NCBI GenBank assembly: GCA_031213475.1
Contig: JARUPZ010000013.1
Coordinates: 7,110,739-7,174,738, forward strand
Direction of reading: 5' to 3'
DNA length: 64,000 nucleotides
DNA from: Nereocystis luetkeana
Lineage: Eukaryota > Sar > Phaeophyceae > Laminariales > Laminariaceae
Below are positions 54,348 through 64,000 of this stretch, piece after piece; the stretch's first letter is position 1; every line of letters begins with the position of its first letter. The translations under genes and the position numbers were made by a program. The notes beneath the pieces were generated by a model. That model was given only the letters and a program-made list of their open reading frames with translations. It searched no databases and was not told the origin of the DNA.

Positions 54348-57035
54348 ACAGTCCATCGACCTAGAGTACAAGATGCGAAAGTCGTCCCACAGCCTCCTGC
54401 CCCAGCTAAGGCTGACTCAGACCACAACATCTTGTATATCAAAGTCCGACTCGGTGGTCGTTTTGCGCCCAACAGACAAATACGTAGACCGACGAAACGC
54501 CGAGAGTTCGACAGGCAGCTTTTTATGTCCGATGGAAATTGTCGTGAACGAGTAGTCTCCAGGATCATCTCCACTCTCAACCAGCCTATCCAGCCCCGTA
54601 ATACGTCTGGTATGGTTGAGATTTTCACTGCGGCTGTTATTGATGCGGTCGAAAAAGAGGTACCACCCCCTGCACGTCGCCACCGCAGACATGGATGGTG
54701 TGAGTCTGCCGAAACCTTGGCCGCATTCATGCCAGCATGGACAGCGAGGGAGGATGCACGACAATTCTTGCGTGCCCACCCCCGGGACAGAACCGCGTGG
54801 AAGACCCTGAGATCTGCGTGTGCGAACCTGCAGAAGGTGATTGCCGCAGGACTGCATGCGTACTTCGAAGCGTACCTTGCCGAAACCGAACGACTCCTAG
54901 CGAACAACGACCAAAGAGGCTTTTACAAGCACCTTAAGAGTACGGTAGGATTGGAAGGGACTAAAGCGAGGAGCGAACAGTTCATTAGGGACGAGGATGG
55001 CACGATCCTACGGGATAAGGTGCGAATTCGTGAACGATGGGCGGGGTTTTATCACAAACTCTTGAACACGAAGTCGCTGAAACTCGATCCCACGATCATC
55101 GAGCTCGTGCCACCGCGACCGCCTAAACTGTCGCTTGAAGATGAACCATCCATAGACGAGATGACCGAAGCACTGAAGGGGATGTCGAATTGGAAAGCTG
55201 TCGGGCCAGATGGTCTCCCGGTCGAACTCCTAAAAATCGACCACCCGGCATTCGCCCAGCGCTTTCACAACATCCTTGTCAATGTTTGGTTAACAGGAGA
55301 AGTCCCTCAGCAATGGAAAGATGCGATCATCAAGGTCCTTCACAAAAAGAAGGATCGAACTGACTGCAACAACTATAGAGGGATCTCGCTTGTTGCCCAC
55401 GCAGGCAAAGTGTTGTTGAAAATCGTCGCGTCCCGCCTCAGCAACTACTGCGAGACCGAGGAACTACTCCCCGAGGAACAGTGCGGCTTCCGCCCCGCAC
55501 GATCAACGATTGATATGTTGTTCGTCGTGCGCCGGCTGCAAGAGCTCGGACGACAGAGGAAAATCCCCTTATACGTGTGCTTCATCGATCTGCAGAAAGC
55601 GTACGACTCTGTCGACCGAGAGCTGTTATGGAAGGTACTCACACGCTTTGGCGTACCAACCAAGATGCTGAGAATTATCCGTAATTTCCACGATGGCATG
55701 CGGGCTCGCGTGCGTACTGATGACGGCGAGCTCTCGGAATGGTTTGATGTCACGCAGGGGCTACGGCAAGGCTGTGTACTGTCACCGTTACTGTTCAACG
55801 TGTTCTTCGCTGCTGCGTTACACGCCGTACTAGTACGCTTCAGCCAAGACGAAGCCATTGTAAGGGATTTGGTCCAACTCTTGGAAGCTGGAGTAGTTCG
55901 AACAGGGAAGGAGGAGCCATTGGCGTGCGTGCGAAGGTCTGTATGGGGCATGTTGTACGCCGACGATGCAGGAATTGTCTCGAAGTCGGCTGAAGGGCTC
56001 GCAAAAATGATGACAGTCATCGTGACTGTCTTCGAAGCAGCAGGCCTCACGGTGTCGGAAAAGAAGACTGAGACAATGGTCCTACAAACACCAGACCGGA
56101 CAACCCTCGCACCACCGCTCGTCATCGAAGCGGCAGGTCAGAGGTATAAGCAGACGACCCAGTTCTTATACCTAGGCGGCGTTATCCACGAAAACGCTGA
56201 CCTCTCGCTCGAAATCGACCGACGGATCCGCCTCATGCGAGCATGCTTCAAACGGTTCGGCCCGGAGTTGTATGATAGGACGACCGCCCCCCTTAGCCTT
56301 AAAGTCCGAATGCTGAAGGCCGAGGTGATTGAGACCCTGCTGTACGGGTGTGTGACGTGGACCCTCAGAGCGGAACACTTTGCCAAGCTTCGAACGGCTC
56401 ACCACCAAGTCCTGTTGCGAGTCATTGGCTTCCAGCGCCGACTTCGTACTGACCATGCCACCCTCTCGTACGCGAAGGCCCTCAAGATGACACGTTGCGA
56501 GAGCATCGAAACGACCATTCGCAAACGGCGGCTCTTCTTTGCGGGGGGCGTGGCACGGCAAAGCAAGGAGCGATTACCCAATCGGGTAATGCTCGGGACG
56601 ATAGCTGGTGGGGAGAACCCGAGACCAGGCGGACAGTGTAAGACTTGGCATAGATGCATAGTCGAAGACCTTAGGGAGTTCCGAGCCACCGAAGGGTCAA
56701 CGGAAGTTGCCCCCTTGGTGTTTGGAGTTGAGACCGCGTTGTGGTCCACTGCAGCCAAAAAGGTGGGGAAGTGGTACCGGGGGATCCTTGAAGCAGCCGA
56801 ACGGTTCATGGTGAGGTGGCACGAGGCTGAGGCTGAGATGAGTAGACAGCGCCGCGCATCCGCCGTGGATGGTGCCCAAAGGAACGGGGGGGGAGGGGGC
56901 AACAGGAGAAGTGGCATAAAGCCCGACCGAGTGAATGCGGAGAGGGGGGGGAACAGGAGGGGTAGAAGGGAAACGGCGGTAGACGAAAGTAGGAAGGAGA
57001 TGGCAGACAGGGTAGCAAGGCACCAAGTCGACTAG
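54273..57035 (+). CDS. LINE endonuclease(part)-reverse transcriptase ORF, copy D
   Basis: 920 codons, but the ATG and first ~25 residues are flank; LINE sequence starts at about residue 26 ([14 protein letters not shown]). The endonuclease remnant keeps [20 protein letters not shown] linker follows, then the [81 protein letters not shown] at residues 562-565, then [20 protein letters not shown] and the C-terminal [15 protein letters not shown]. The frame has no break from the truncation point to the stop at 57033-57035. The RT should be catalytically competent if expressed. The truncated copy lacks its promoter region and most of the endonuclease, so self-mobility is unlikely. Confidence 0.9.
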   Translation: MHSVILETTKLILIGTRTTYQPPGCTVHRPRVQDAKVVPQPPAPAKADSDHNILYIKVRLGGRFAPNRQIRRPTKRREFDRQLFMSDGNCRERVVSRIISTLNQPIQPRNTSGMVEIFTAAVIDAVEKEVPPPARRHRRHGWCESAETLAAFMPAWTAREDARQFLRAHPRDRTAWKTLRSACANLQKVIAAGLHAYFEAYLAETERLLANNDQRGFYKHLKSTVGLEGTKARSEQFIRDEDGTILRDKVRIRERWAGFYHKLLNTKSLKLDPTIIELVPPRPPKLSLEDEPSIDEMTEALKGMSNWKAVGPDGLPVELLKIDHPAFAQRFHNILVNVWLTGEVPQQWKDAIIKVLHKKKDRTDCNNYRGISLVAHAGKVLLKIVASRLSNYCETEELLPEEQCGFRPARSTIDMLFVVRRLQELGRQRKIPLYVCFIDLQKAYDSVDRELLWKVLTRFGVPTKMLRIIRNFHDGMRARVRTDDGELSEWFDVTQGLRQGCVLSPLLFNVFFAAALHAVLVRFSQDEAIVRDLVQLLEAGVVRTGKEEPLACVRRSVWGMLYADDAGIVSKSAEGLAKMMTVIVTVFEAAGLTVSEKKTETMVLQTPDRTTLAPPLVIEAAGQRYKQTTQFLYLGGVIHENADLSLEIDRRIRLMRACFKRFGPELYDRTTAPLSLKVRMLKAEVIETLLYGCVTWTLRAEHFAKLRTAHHQVLLRVIGFQRRLRTDHATLSYAKALKMTRCESIETTIRKRRLFFAGGVARQSKERLPNRVMLGTIAGGENPRPGGQCKTWHRCIVEDLREFRATEGSTEVAPLVFGVETALWSTAAKKVGKWYRGILEAAERFMVRWHEAEAEMSRQRRASAVDGAQRNGGGGGNRRSGIKPDRVNAERGGNRRGRRETAVDESRKEMADRVARHQVD

Positions 57036-57115
57036 GAAGTAGAATATGACCATACTACTAGTGCTACCAACTGGTGCAGCTGGCTCGAACGTGGTCTTCC
57101 CTTGTCTTCTCTTTT

Positions 57116-57155
<40 letters not shown>

Positions 57156-57939
57156 CTTTCTTGCGCTGACTCTCCGTGATTTTCATTTCATTTTTTCTCT
57201 TCCTCTTCCTTTTCTGATTGATAAGCCGTACTCAAGGAGCCGTGTGGCGTGGTAGGAAGACGAACCTGCTCTGCTCGGCTCGTATTGTCTGACGCCAAGG
57301 GGCTGGGCATAGTTGACGAACGCAGGGCGGAGACGGCAGTCTGGGTAGCAAGGTACCAGGCGGATTAGCAGGGAGAACCTGGCTATACTACTCGTACCAC
57401 AAGCTGCTGCCGCCACCTAGAAGGTGCTTTGGGCTTTGGTCTGCCTGTTATTTCCCCTTTGTTATTTTTCCTTGTTACTTTCTCCTTGGTTCTTTGTCTT
57501 ACTCTGTTCACAAGCAGTGGTGTCTTTTGTTATTTCTTCTTTTTTCCAGCTCGTTCTTTTTCAAGTGTAGGCCACCTCGCCTGCGGGGGGGGGGGCACGA
57601 CAGATTGTTTCTCTTAGATTTTGCTTTCATTTTTTTTCTTCTTTTTCTTTTTCGACTTGTCTACCTTGTTTTTGCTTTCTCTTTGATTGTTTCTTTTCGT
57701 TTCACTATTTCATAGATTGCGTATGTCGTGCCTGTCGTATCTAGTATGATGACATGGCTTTGCATTGCCCACTGCAGTTCACACTGCACACGTGGCAACG
57801 TAGTATCTCTGTGGCGTAGCTTTGTGACCACAGAACTTGTATCTCTTCTAGGATGGAAGAATCGGCACGGACACTGGTTGTGCTGGATGTCGACGGGTAG
57901 AAAGAACGGTTTAATGTGAAGAACACACACACACACACA
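54348..57939 (+). mobile_element. LINE copy D, 5'-truncated, complete 3' end
   Basis: Begins at AGTCCATCGACCTAGAG within the endonuclease coding part and ends GGTTTAATGTGAAGAAC plus (AC) at 57939. The 3' UTR (57036-57939) has a T run of about 40 at 57119-57155, the G run near 57586, and the uninterrupted TCTAGTATGATG site that is occupied by copy C in copy B. It is the reference copy for judging the others. Confidence 0.9.
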
Positions 57940-58226
57940 GTATATTGTAATCTTGGATGAGTCAGTTTGAACCGTGACCGCCGATCCCGCCATGCCGACT
58001 CTCTGATCTGCTCTCCAATCCCCCAGAAGATACAATTAAGTGATCACTATTATTAGGCGTGGCTTCTCACACACCCCAAACTGGCTTGCCAGTATATCTG
58101 AGGCGCAGCAGAAGCTCAGGTAGTAGGCTATTATACGAGGCCATCCGTGACACCGAGCTGCCAACGAAGTGGCCGCGAAGAGCTTTTTTTCTTCCTGGTG
58201 CAAAAAGCCGTGCTCCTCACAGCACG

Positions 58227-58640
58227 ATGCGCAGTACGTCTAGAGAAAGCGACTTTCTCCTTCCCTCAGCGAACCCGCTAGATACGCGATCGAAGAGGCC
58301 TACCCGGCCAGGGTTCTTGTTCACGCTGCTGCTCGCAGTGGGAGTCTTCGGGGTCTTGATGGGGGTCACGCGCTTCTTCCCTCGGCGGTTGAATGGGCTG
58401 CAAGGAGCAAACAATCGGAAAAGCACATTTATTTCCCCGTACAATGCTAGCGGGTCCAGCACGTGGGAGTGCGCTGGGAACGCTACTGGGGATCCCGTGA
58501 TGGAAGGCGCAGATTTGGTCTCCTATTTCTCGCTTAGGGAGAACAAGCCGGCCATGTACGGCACGGAACAGTACGAGACTACTAGCTATAACGGGTACAG
58601 GTTCTGGTTCGTTTCTGAGAAAAACAAGGCTCTTTTCGAG
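58227..58640 (+). CDS. Probable host exon: membrane segment plus YHS-like domain start
   Basis: 138 codons from ATG 58227 to GAG 58640, then a donor-like GTGAGG in phase 0. If not spliced, the frame ends seven codons later. The frame is open upstream to 58059. Features: a basic segment (RSKRPTRPG), a hydrophobic membrane-spanning stretch FLFTLLLAVGVFGVLMGV at about residues 30-47, RRLNG, then a lumenal or extracellular-type part. Its end, VSYFSLRENKPAMYGTEQYE followed by SYNGYRFWFVSEKNKALFE, resembles the first part of a YHS domain (YF...G...Y...YNGYRFWF.S..N...F). YHS domains usually continue with a KYAPxYGGxC-type segment, expected in the next exon, which I did not find. The topology suggests a single-pass membrane protein. 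LINE copy D ends ~290 bp upstream of this ATG. Confidence 0.6.
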
Positions 58641-58999
58641 GTGAGGCAGGGTGGCTGAGTGTGCATCGTTTTTCTTTGTTTTTTTTTCAAGCCTCGAACG
58701 GTGAGCTGTGAGCTGTGCCACGGTCCAGAGTCATAAAGCGAACAATCAATCATGGAGGCGTATCTCGTGAACCACTGCGAACTATTAATAGGACGTGAAA
58801 TTTATTTTTGGTGGCACTGATCATAACATATCATAACATATCAGTGCTTTGTTTTTCTCGTGAATCTGGGAGTAGTATTAATAGTAATTGGTGGTAATCA
58901 GGCGCGACGTCAGTAATAATACCTGCAGTTACTAGTAGTAGTCATGTCTGCGATGCATCATGCTGGGCGAATACGGATTCGTATTATTCTGTACTTTTA

Positions 59000-59182
59000 G
59001 GACCGCAGTCCCGTTTTGGGGGCAAACTATTACAGGGGACCATAGTTAATAGGACCTATGACATACATAAAAGCCTATATATTTAACCATTTTTACCATC
59101 GATATTTGGTCCTATTAACTATGGTCTCCCGTAATAATAGTTAGAATTTGAGTAGTTTTGTCCCCAAACGGGACTGCGGTCC
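59000..59182. mobile_element. Palindromic MITE-2 with MITE-1 copy c inserted inside
   Basis: GGACCGCAGTCCCGTTTTGG at the left and its reverse complement (CCAAACGGGACTGCGGTCC) at the right form about 30-bp inverted ends. MITE-1 (59030-59134) lies in its centre. Confidence 0.7.
59030..59134. mobile_element. MITE-1 copy c
   Basis: TTACAGGGGACCATAG...CTATGGTCTCCCGTAA, 105 bp, flanked by TA on both sides. Confidence 0.85.
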
Positions 59183-59734
59183 CCAAGGGGTTAAGACACT
59201 AACGAACATCTACGTACTACTAACTGCTGTGTGTGTTCTTCACATTTTTTTACAAAAACCCTTATTTCTACCTGTTGTTGTTTTGTTTACAACAATTTCT
59301 ACCTGTACGCCGCCGTGGGTGCATCTCGACATCGTGAATGTTCTTGGCCTCTTCTGCTCTTGATTCTGGGGGGGGGGGGGGAGGCGGTCTGCCCAACAGT
59401 GAAGCCTGGGTATGGCCATCATCGTCATGATGCGCTCCCTTCCTTTGGACCCAAGTAACTAGCATGGTTGCGTGTCTGTATGCTTCAGTCTGTGCCTGCC
59501 TTTCGTATTATCGTTCCCCCCCGCCCGTTTGTGTCCCTTTTTTGTCCCTTCTTTTATGTTTCCTTCTTTCCCGTGTGTACCTCCTTGTGCCTCTGTATGT
59601 ATCTTCCGTTTTGCTTATTTATTTGTGTTTTGCTATCTGCTTTAGTTTTTTGCTTTGCTTCTTCTTCCTTTTTGTTTTTCGTCTGATCTATTAATTGTCT
59701 CTTTTTTTTCCCTCCCTGGTGTTCTTAGTGGCGG

Positions 59735-60135
59735 AGTGCGTATGCTTGTTTTTTTTATCATGTATATTTGTTCTAAACCCCTCGCGAAGCGTGCGAGCCT
59801 GCAATCTGTGAAAGTTTGCGCATTCTCTTGTGTGTTTCCTTTCTTGATTTCTATTGCGTCCTGGCCTGACTTGAACTTTTTTTCTTTCTCGTCCCTCTTG
59901 TGATGTATGTGTGGTTTGTTCTATTTTGATTTCGATTTTTCGATGTCGAGTTGTTATTTCGTCTCCCCGAATTCGGAAAATATATAATTACCTCTATTTC
60001 CAGTACATACATGTTCATCCTGGCTTACTTTTTTTTGGGTAGCATGTGATCTTCTCGGTTTCTGTGGCGACTTGTACAGCGTACTGCATGTATGTATTAT
60101 CTGATACATACATGCGCGGACCTCCTTTTTTACCT
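59735..60135 (+). repeat. Left arm of a ~400-bp inverted repeat
   Basis: Pairs with 61438-61795 in reverse complement. Anchors: ACCCCTCGCGAAGCGTGCGA against TCGCAAGCTTCGCGAGGGGT, and TCTTCTCGGTTTCTGTGGCG against CGCCACAGAAACCGAGAAGA. The arms bracket the AAC-tailed repeat and the SINE-bearing TIR element. Confidence 0.75.
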
Positions 60136-60204
60136 GGTACCACTATGGTTTTTTCGAGCTCGTTTAGTCTGAGGTGTAGGTAGATGTTATTAACGTCGTC
60201 ACTG

Positions 60205-60756
60205 GTCTTTGTAGTTTAACGAGTTGTATACCCTTCAATGACATGGGGAATAACCTACGCAATTATCAGGGACGTGGTATCATAACTGCGCTGCACCTTT
60301 TTGTATCAGACAGTCCAGGAAGAGATGGCGATCGTTGATATTCGTGTGGTAGTAAGGTTCGATTGTTCCTTTTTTCACTGCATATCCGCGAGTCTTCACT
60401 CTGACAGCACTCCAGATAGCAGGCAGGTAGGTGGTGTGTTCCTCTTTCGTTTTCACGACTACCGTGCGTTTCGTACGGTGCAGGCAGCACTTCAGACAGC
60501 ATCCGCTGTAGTCAGCAGCCACGAGTTGGTTAGTGGTGGGAACGGGGGCACTCTATGTTATAGTTGAGAGGATATACCCGCGGCCATGTTAGTTCAGTTT
60601 GCACATTGGTTTTAGAGCGTGTGCGCTTTCTTCGTCTCGTGTATTTTGAGGCAGCCGAATTTTCGATTTTTTTTTGTTTTTTCGGATCTTCCTAGCTAGG
60701 GCTCCAGCACCTTTTTTTTGTGACCACGGACTCCTTCGTCAGAGAGTTAATGTGAG

Positions 60757-60794
<38 letters not shown>
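60205..60794 (+). mobile_element. Unclassified repeat with (AAC) tail, copy 2
   Basis: Reverse-complement partner of 52560-53050, ending GTTAATGTGAGAAC plus about 11 AAC units (60759-60794). The shared antisense frame (PYYHTNINDRHLFLDC) runs against the tail orientation and is probably not coding. Confidence 0.65.
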
Positions 60795-60836
60795 GATGTG
60801 CTTCTTGTGTGTATACTCTTTGCTAGTTTATTTTTT

Positions 60837-61359
60837 TACCGAGATATTTCTTTCACTCCAGAGTTATTGGAGCCTGTCCTGCGACCACGGACTGCATTAA
60901 ATTTGTTGTTCATTGTTATTAACTCACCGCCACAATACAATGCAGTCCAGCACACCGGTCGCCCCGGTGGTTCAAGTGGTTTACCTCGAATTCTACTTGT
61001 TGTGTTTGAGTCCTGGGTTCGAGCCCCAGGTGGGTCGGACATTTGACTTTATTTGCAAAAATCAAAATCAAAAGGATTCAATTGTTGAGAGCGCCTTGCA
61101 GCGTCGGTAGGCGCAATTCGATGCGAGTCGACGAGGGAAGAAAAGGCTGAAATATTCTCGCGATAAAAATGAAGGCACGTAGTACCGTAGCGGGAAGGGG
61201 GTAGAAGAGCCTGCTATGTGACCCCGGATCTGAGTTACGAGTTGGAAGGAGAGAGAGAAGAAGATGTGCGAAGATATTAAATGGGATGAGCAAAAGCAAA
61301 GTCCGTGGTGGCAGGACAGGCTCCAATAACTCTGGAGTGGAAGAAAGACCTCGTCGGTA
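60837..61359. mobile_element. TIR element containing a SINE
   Basis: Ends TACCGAG...CTCCAGAGTTATTGGAGCCT and the reverse complement AGGCTCCAATAACTCTGGAG...TCGGTA give inverted repeats of about 57 bp with few mismatches. No transposase lies between; the interior is mostly the SINE copy at 60958-61294. Flanks are T and A runs, so a target duplication cannot be read. Confidence 0.7.
60958..61294 (+). mobile_element. tRNA-derived SINE, copy 2
   Basis: Starts GTCGCCCCGGTGGTTCAAG (A box TGGTTCAAGTGG), B box GGTTCGAGCCC near 61017, and ends GGGATGAGCAAAA. Matches copy 1 (775-1110, minus) end to end with small indels. Confidence 0.8.
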
Positions 61360-61437
61360 AAAAAAAAAACAAGCAAAAGAGTAGCACGCACGATAATAAG
61401 TGAAACACATCTACTCCTCAAACTAAACATAAAAAAA

Positions 61438-61795
61438 AGGTCCGCGCACGTACGTATCAGATACATGCGGTACGCTGTACACGTCGCCACAGAAACCGAG
61501 AAGACCATACATATTCTACCCAGAAAAAAAAAGACAGGATGTAAATAACAACTCGACGTCGAAAAATCGAAATAAAAAAATCGAAAAAATCATACATCCA
61601 AAAGGGAATTAATTGAGAGGAAAAAAAGTTCAAGTCAGGCAAGGAAGCACTAAAAAGCAAGAAATCAACAAAAAAAGGAAACAAAAAAGAGAATGCGCAA
61701 AATTTCGCAATATTTCAGGCTCGCAAGCTTCGCGAGGGGTGTAAAACAGAGATAATAAGAACAAAAAAACAAGCCTTGTATTGTGGCGATTAGAG
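61438..61795 (-). repeat. Right arm of the ~400-bp inverted repeat
   Basis: Reverse-complement counterpart of 59735-60135. Purine-rich on this strand; no coding frame recognised. Confidence 0.75.
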
Positions 61796-61984
61796 AACAT
61801 GAAAACACACAGCAGCAGTATACTCGTACGCACACACCTGTAACAAATACCTGGTACTGGATTTTGTCGCAACAAATACATACCAGGTACATGGTAGGTA
61901 CTGGATTTTATCGTTTGTATCCTGATGGTTTACACCTCGAAATCCGGCATAATAATTTGAAGACGAAAAACCTGCACTGCTTGC

Positions 61985-62080
61985 TGTCACAGAACTTGTA
62001 TCTCTCAGGGATTGAGGAATCGGAACGGACACTGGTGGTGCTGGGTGTCGACGGGTAGAAAAAGTGAAGAACGAGAAGGT
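61985..62080 (+). mobile_element. LINE 3'-end relic
   Basis: CACAGAACTTGTATCTCTC, GGATTGAGGAATCGGAACGG, ACACTGGTGGTGCTGGGTGT, CGACGGGTAGAAAAAGTGAAGAAC in order, matching the last ~100 bp of the LINE family without a clean (AC) tail. Confidence 0.7.
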
Positions 62081-62375
62081 TTAGCAATCTGGGAAAAGGG
62101 ATCTTTAGGGGTGTATTTCACTTGAAAGTATGTTAATACGGGGGACCATAGTTAATAGGACCAAATATTGTTATTAATAATGGTTAAATATATAGGTTTT
62201 TATCTGTACCATAGGTCCTATTAACTATGGTCCCCCGTAATAGTACAGTCTGCTCTTACTTCGGAATCGTCGTCCGCAATGAATGGAGAAATTTCTGGTT
62301 CGATGCTAACGCGGCGCAGCCGCGTTCATGGCCAGTTTTTCCCCGTTTTGGCTGCGGTTTGGGGTCAACTATTTA
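62075..62375 (+). repeat. Dispersed repeat with MITE-1 copy d inside; second copy at 63040-63215
   Basis: GCAATCTGGGAAAAGGGATC...ACTTGAAAGTATG, then MITE-1 (62137-62240, TA on both sides), then CTTCGGAATCGTCGTCCGCA...GCTGCGGTTTGGGGTCA. The segment at 63040-63215 has the same order without the MITE: an empty-site comparison. An 8-bp hairpin AACGCGGC/GCCGCGTT is at about 62309-62327. The repeat's nature is unknown; the direct copies could be short LTRs. Confidence 0.65.
62137..62240. mobile_element. MITE-1 copy d
   Basis: ATACGGGGGACCATAG...CTATGGTCCCCCGTAA flanked by TA on both sides; about 104 bp. Confidence 0.85.
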
Positions 62376-63039
62376 TTTTGGGAAAATATTTCTGAGCTCT
62401 CTTAATAACTGAGTTTCAGGCCGAATGTACGCGTTTTACTCGGCGGGAAAGGCAAAAAACACCGATAGACTCCTCAAATTGCTCCCCGTAGTTTTTTTCG
62501 AGCTTTCAGGAACTATATTATTCCATTTCTCCAGGGTCGTAGTTTAAGTTTTGGAGTAGTAGCCAATCAGTTTTTTCTGGAGTGTCAGAAATAAGGCTGT
62601 TGGTAAGAAGTGAGGCCAGAAATAATGGATCTTGGAAGAAGAGTTTAAATGAAAACCCATGCGGTCCTCAGAAGAACTAGAAATATGGACGAACAGTCCA
62701 ACTACGACTCTGGAAAAACGGAAAAGTGCTCGAGAAAGCTTTCGGAAAACTAAGGGAAGCATGTCCAAAGATAATCGAAATCGAAAATCGCAACGACAAT
62801 AAACCAGGCGCTGATTGGTCTTTGTTCAAAATATGTCCCCCTTCGTTTTTCAGGTTCCGAGAATAATATGAACGATTTACAACCCAATGTGAAAATCAAA
62901 AAGTTGACAGCTAGAAATCGAAAAGGAAATCGAAAGCACGAACGGCAACAATTCAGCGCGCCCTACTGATCAGCGCAGCCACGTCAAAATTATCACATCA
63001 GGACCGCCGTACACAGCATGATGAGTAGGTTTACATAAT

Positions 63040-63215
63040 TATTCAGCAGTCTGGGAGAAGGGAACTTTAGGGATTTTTTTACTTGAAAAATGTGTAGCGT
63101 GGTCTGCACTTCGGAATTGTCGTCCGCAACTGAGAGTATTCCTGGTTCGATGCAAACGAGGCGCAGCCGCGTTTATGGCGAGTTTTGGCCCGTTTTGGCT
63201 GCGGTTTGGGGTCAG
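63040..63215 (+). repeat. Dispersed repeat, copy without MITE
   Basis: Partner of 62075-62375. Just after it, GGGTTAGGGTTAG occurs once (63216-63228). Confidence 0.65.
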
Positions 63216-64000
63216 GGTTAGGGTTAGAGTCAGGGGTGGGGTTGGGTTTTCGCCCGTATCTTGGTCCCAACAGGAACCGAAACATCCGAACAGCCTACCA
63301 ACCTAAAGATCCCTTGTCCCAGATTGTTAAAGAAAGGTCCTCCACACAGCACCCAACCCACAGCTAACACGGCGACACAGCCGCACAGGCACCCCGCAAA
63401 CAGCCAGCCGGCGAACCAAAACACCAGCCCCGACGTTCTCGGGCCTTTGTTTCCCGGCGTTCGAGCCTAAGCGAACATAGTTTGAGGAAAATTGAGGATG
63501 ATGCCCTCGAGAATGAGGTCGGAAGTTCGCTCTCAGTTTCTTTTAAAGTTTGATCCCGGGGCGTCAACGCTGGACGCTCCACCACCTCCATGGGAGGCCC
63601 AGCGACGTCCCAGAATCGAGTTGCCATCGCGTTTGCCTGCTTCTGTGGTGGATCTGTGCTACCGAGCGCCTGATTGCCGGCATGTGTGTGCACAGTTGTT
63701 GCGAACGGCCCAGGTAGGTTGTGCTCTCCGTTGCTTTTCGCCTGGATGTCTATTTTCACTTTTCGATTCTGTTCGGACACGTCAGCTAAGTTTTATCGAA
63801 ATCGAAATGAACTCAGTTAGTTTACGATTGCGATTTTCGTTTCTGTTTGGACACACCCTGAGGAGTCTGCCGGTGTTTTTTTACAGTCCAGTCGATCGAG
63901 TAAAATTTCCGTTTTTCATCAAAAAAATCAGGGTTGGATCAGAAAAACAAAATACCTGAACAGCCTACTAACCCAAAGATCCTTTCTCCCAGATTGGAAT
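63216..64000. other. No gene recognised; inverted copies of the same repeat end
   Basis: CTAAAGATCCCTTGTCCCAG near 63304 and CCAAAGATCCTTTCTCCCAG near 63974 are reverse complements of the start of the 62075/63040 repeat. Open frames of 155 (plus, 63492-63959) and 138 codons (minus, 63364-63780) overlap; neither has a recognised domain. Confidence 0.35.

Noticed and set aside
60280-60522. Frame with PYYHTNINDRHLFLDC shared with 52749-52970
   Set aside because: Conserved only because the two repeat copies are recent inverted copies; it lies antisense to the repeat's tail and has different N-terminal frames.
63211-63235. TTAGGG-like telomere repeat
   Set aside because: Only GGGTTAGGGTTAG, about two units, inside a repeat copy; not a telomere or a clear interstitial array.

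Overview
The window is repeat-dominated nuclear DNA of a eukaryote. Evidence: GT-AG splice signals, APE-type LINEs, Ty3/gypsy and DIRS-like retroelements, MITEs, a tRNA-derived SINE, many microsatellites, and no operons, ribosome-binding sites, rRNA or CRISPR. The species cannot be named. A gypsy pol ending in a chromodomain-like plus Tudor-like tail, together with DIRS-like RT, would fit an alga or oomycete-like lineage, but that is inference only.

Layout. 1-11 kb: microsatellites, one tRNA-derived SINE, a direct and an inverted duplication, a probable host terminal exon (7938-8103), a 650-bp foldback and old LINE debris. 12.2-15.6 kb: LINE copy A, old and broken, the only copy with the start of the endonuclease domain. 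15.8-19.4 kb: an identical 326-bp repeat pair flanking a block with a 317-codon low-complexity ORF. 19.4-25.9 kb: LINE copy B, whose 3' UTR is split by copy C of the same family in the opposite orientation (target duplication TAGT), producing a large inverted repeat. 26-28.3 kb: MITEs and LINE pieces. 28.3-30.2 kb: a small LTR element (two 156-bp LTRs) carrying a two-exon ORF. 30.4-33.6 kb: decayed DIRS/Ngaro-like retroelement. 34-35.6 kb: LINE copy G. 37.4-39 kb: decayed gypsy integrase. 42.4-51.5 kb: a young 9.1-kb LTR element on the minus strand with nearly identical LTRs, a 4-5 bp target duplication, a primer-binding site, an inverted duplication of integrase, and a leader packed with hairpins. 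It sits inside an older LINE 3' UTR that also holds a 394-bp TIR element. 54.3-57.9 kb: LINE copy D, 5'-truncated but with a 920-codon open frame. 58.2-58.6 kb: a probable host exon encoding a membrane segment plus YHS-like domain. 59-64 kb: nested MITEs, inverted repeats, and a second SINE inside a TIR element.

How it works together. Most of the sequence is explained by insertion of elements into elements. Copies B, C and D are nearly identical, so this LINE family moved recently. The strongest candidate for something undescribed is the hairpin array at 47.6-49.5 kb. Its stems show compensatory changes, and its imperfect pairs are mostly A-C on the plus strand, which become G-U wobbles on the minus strand. 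The minus strand is also the sense strand implied independently by the primer-binding site and pol.
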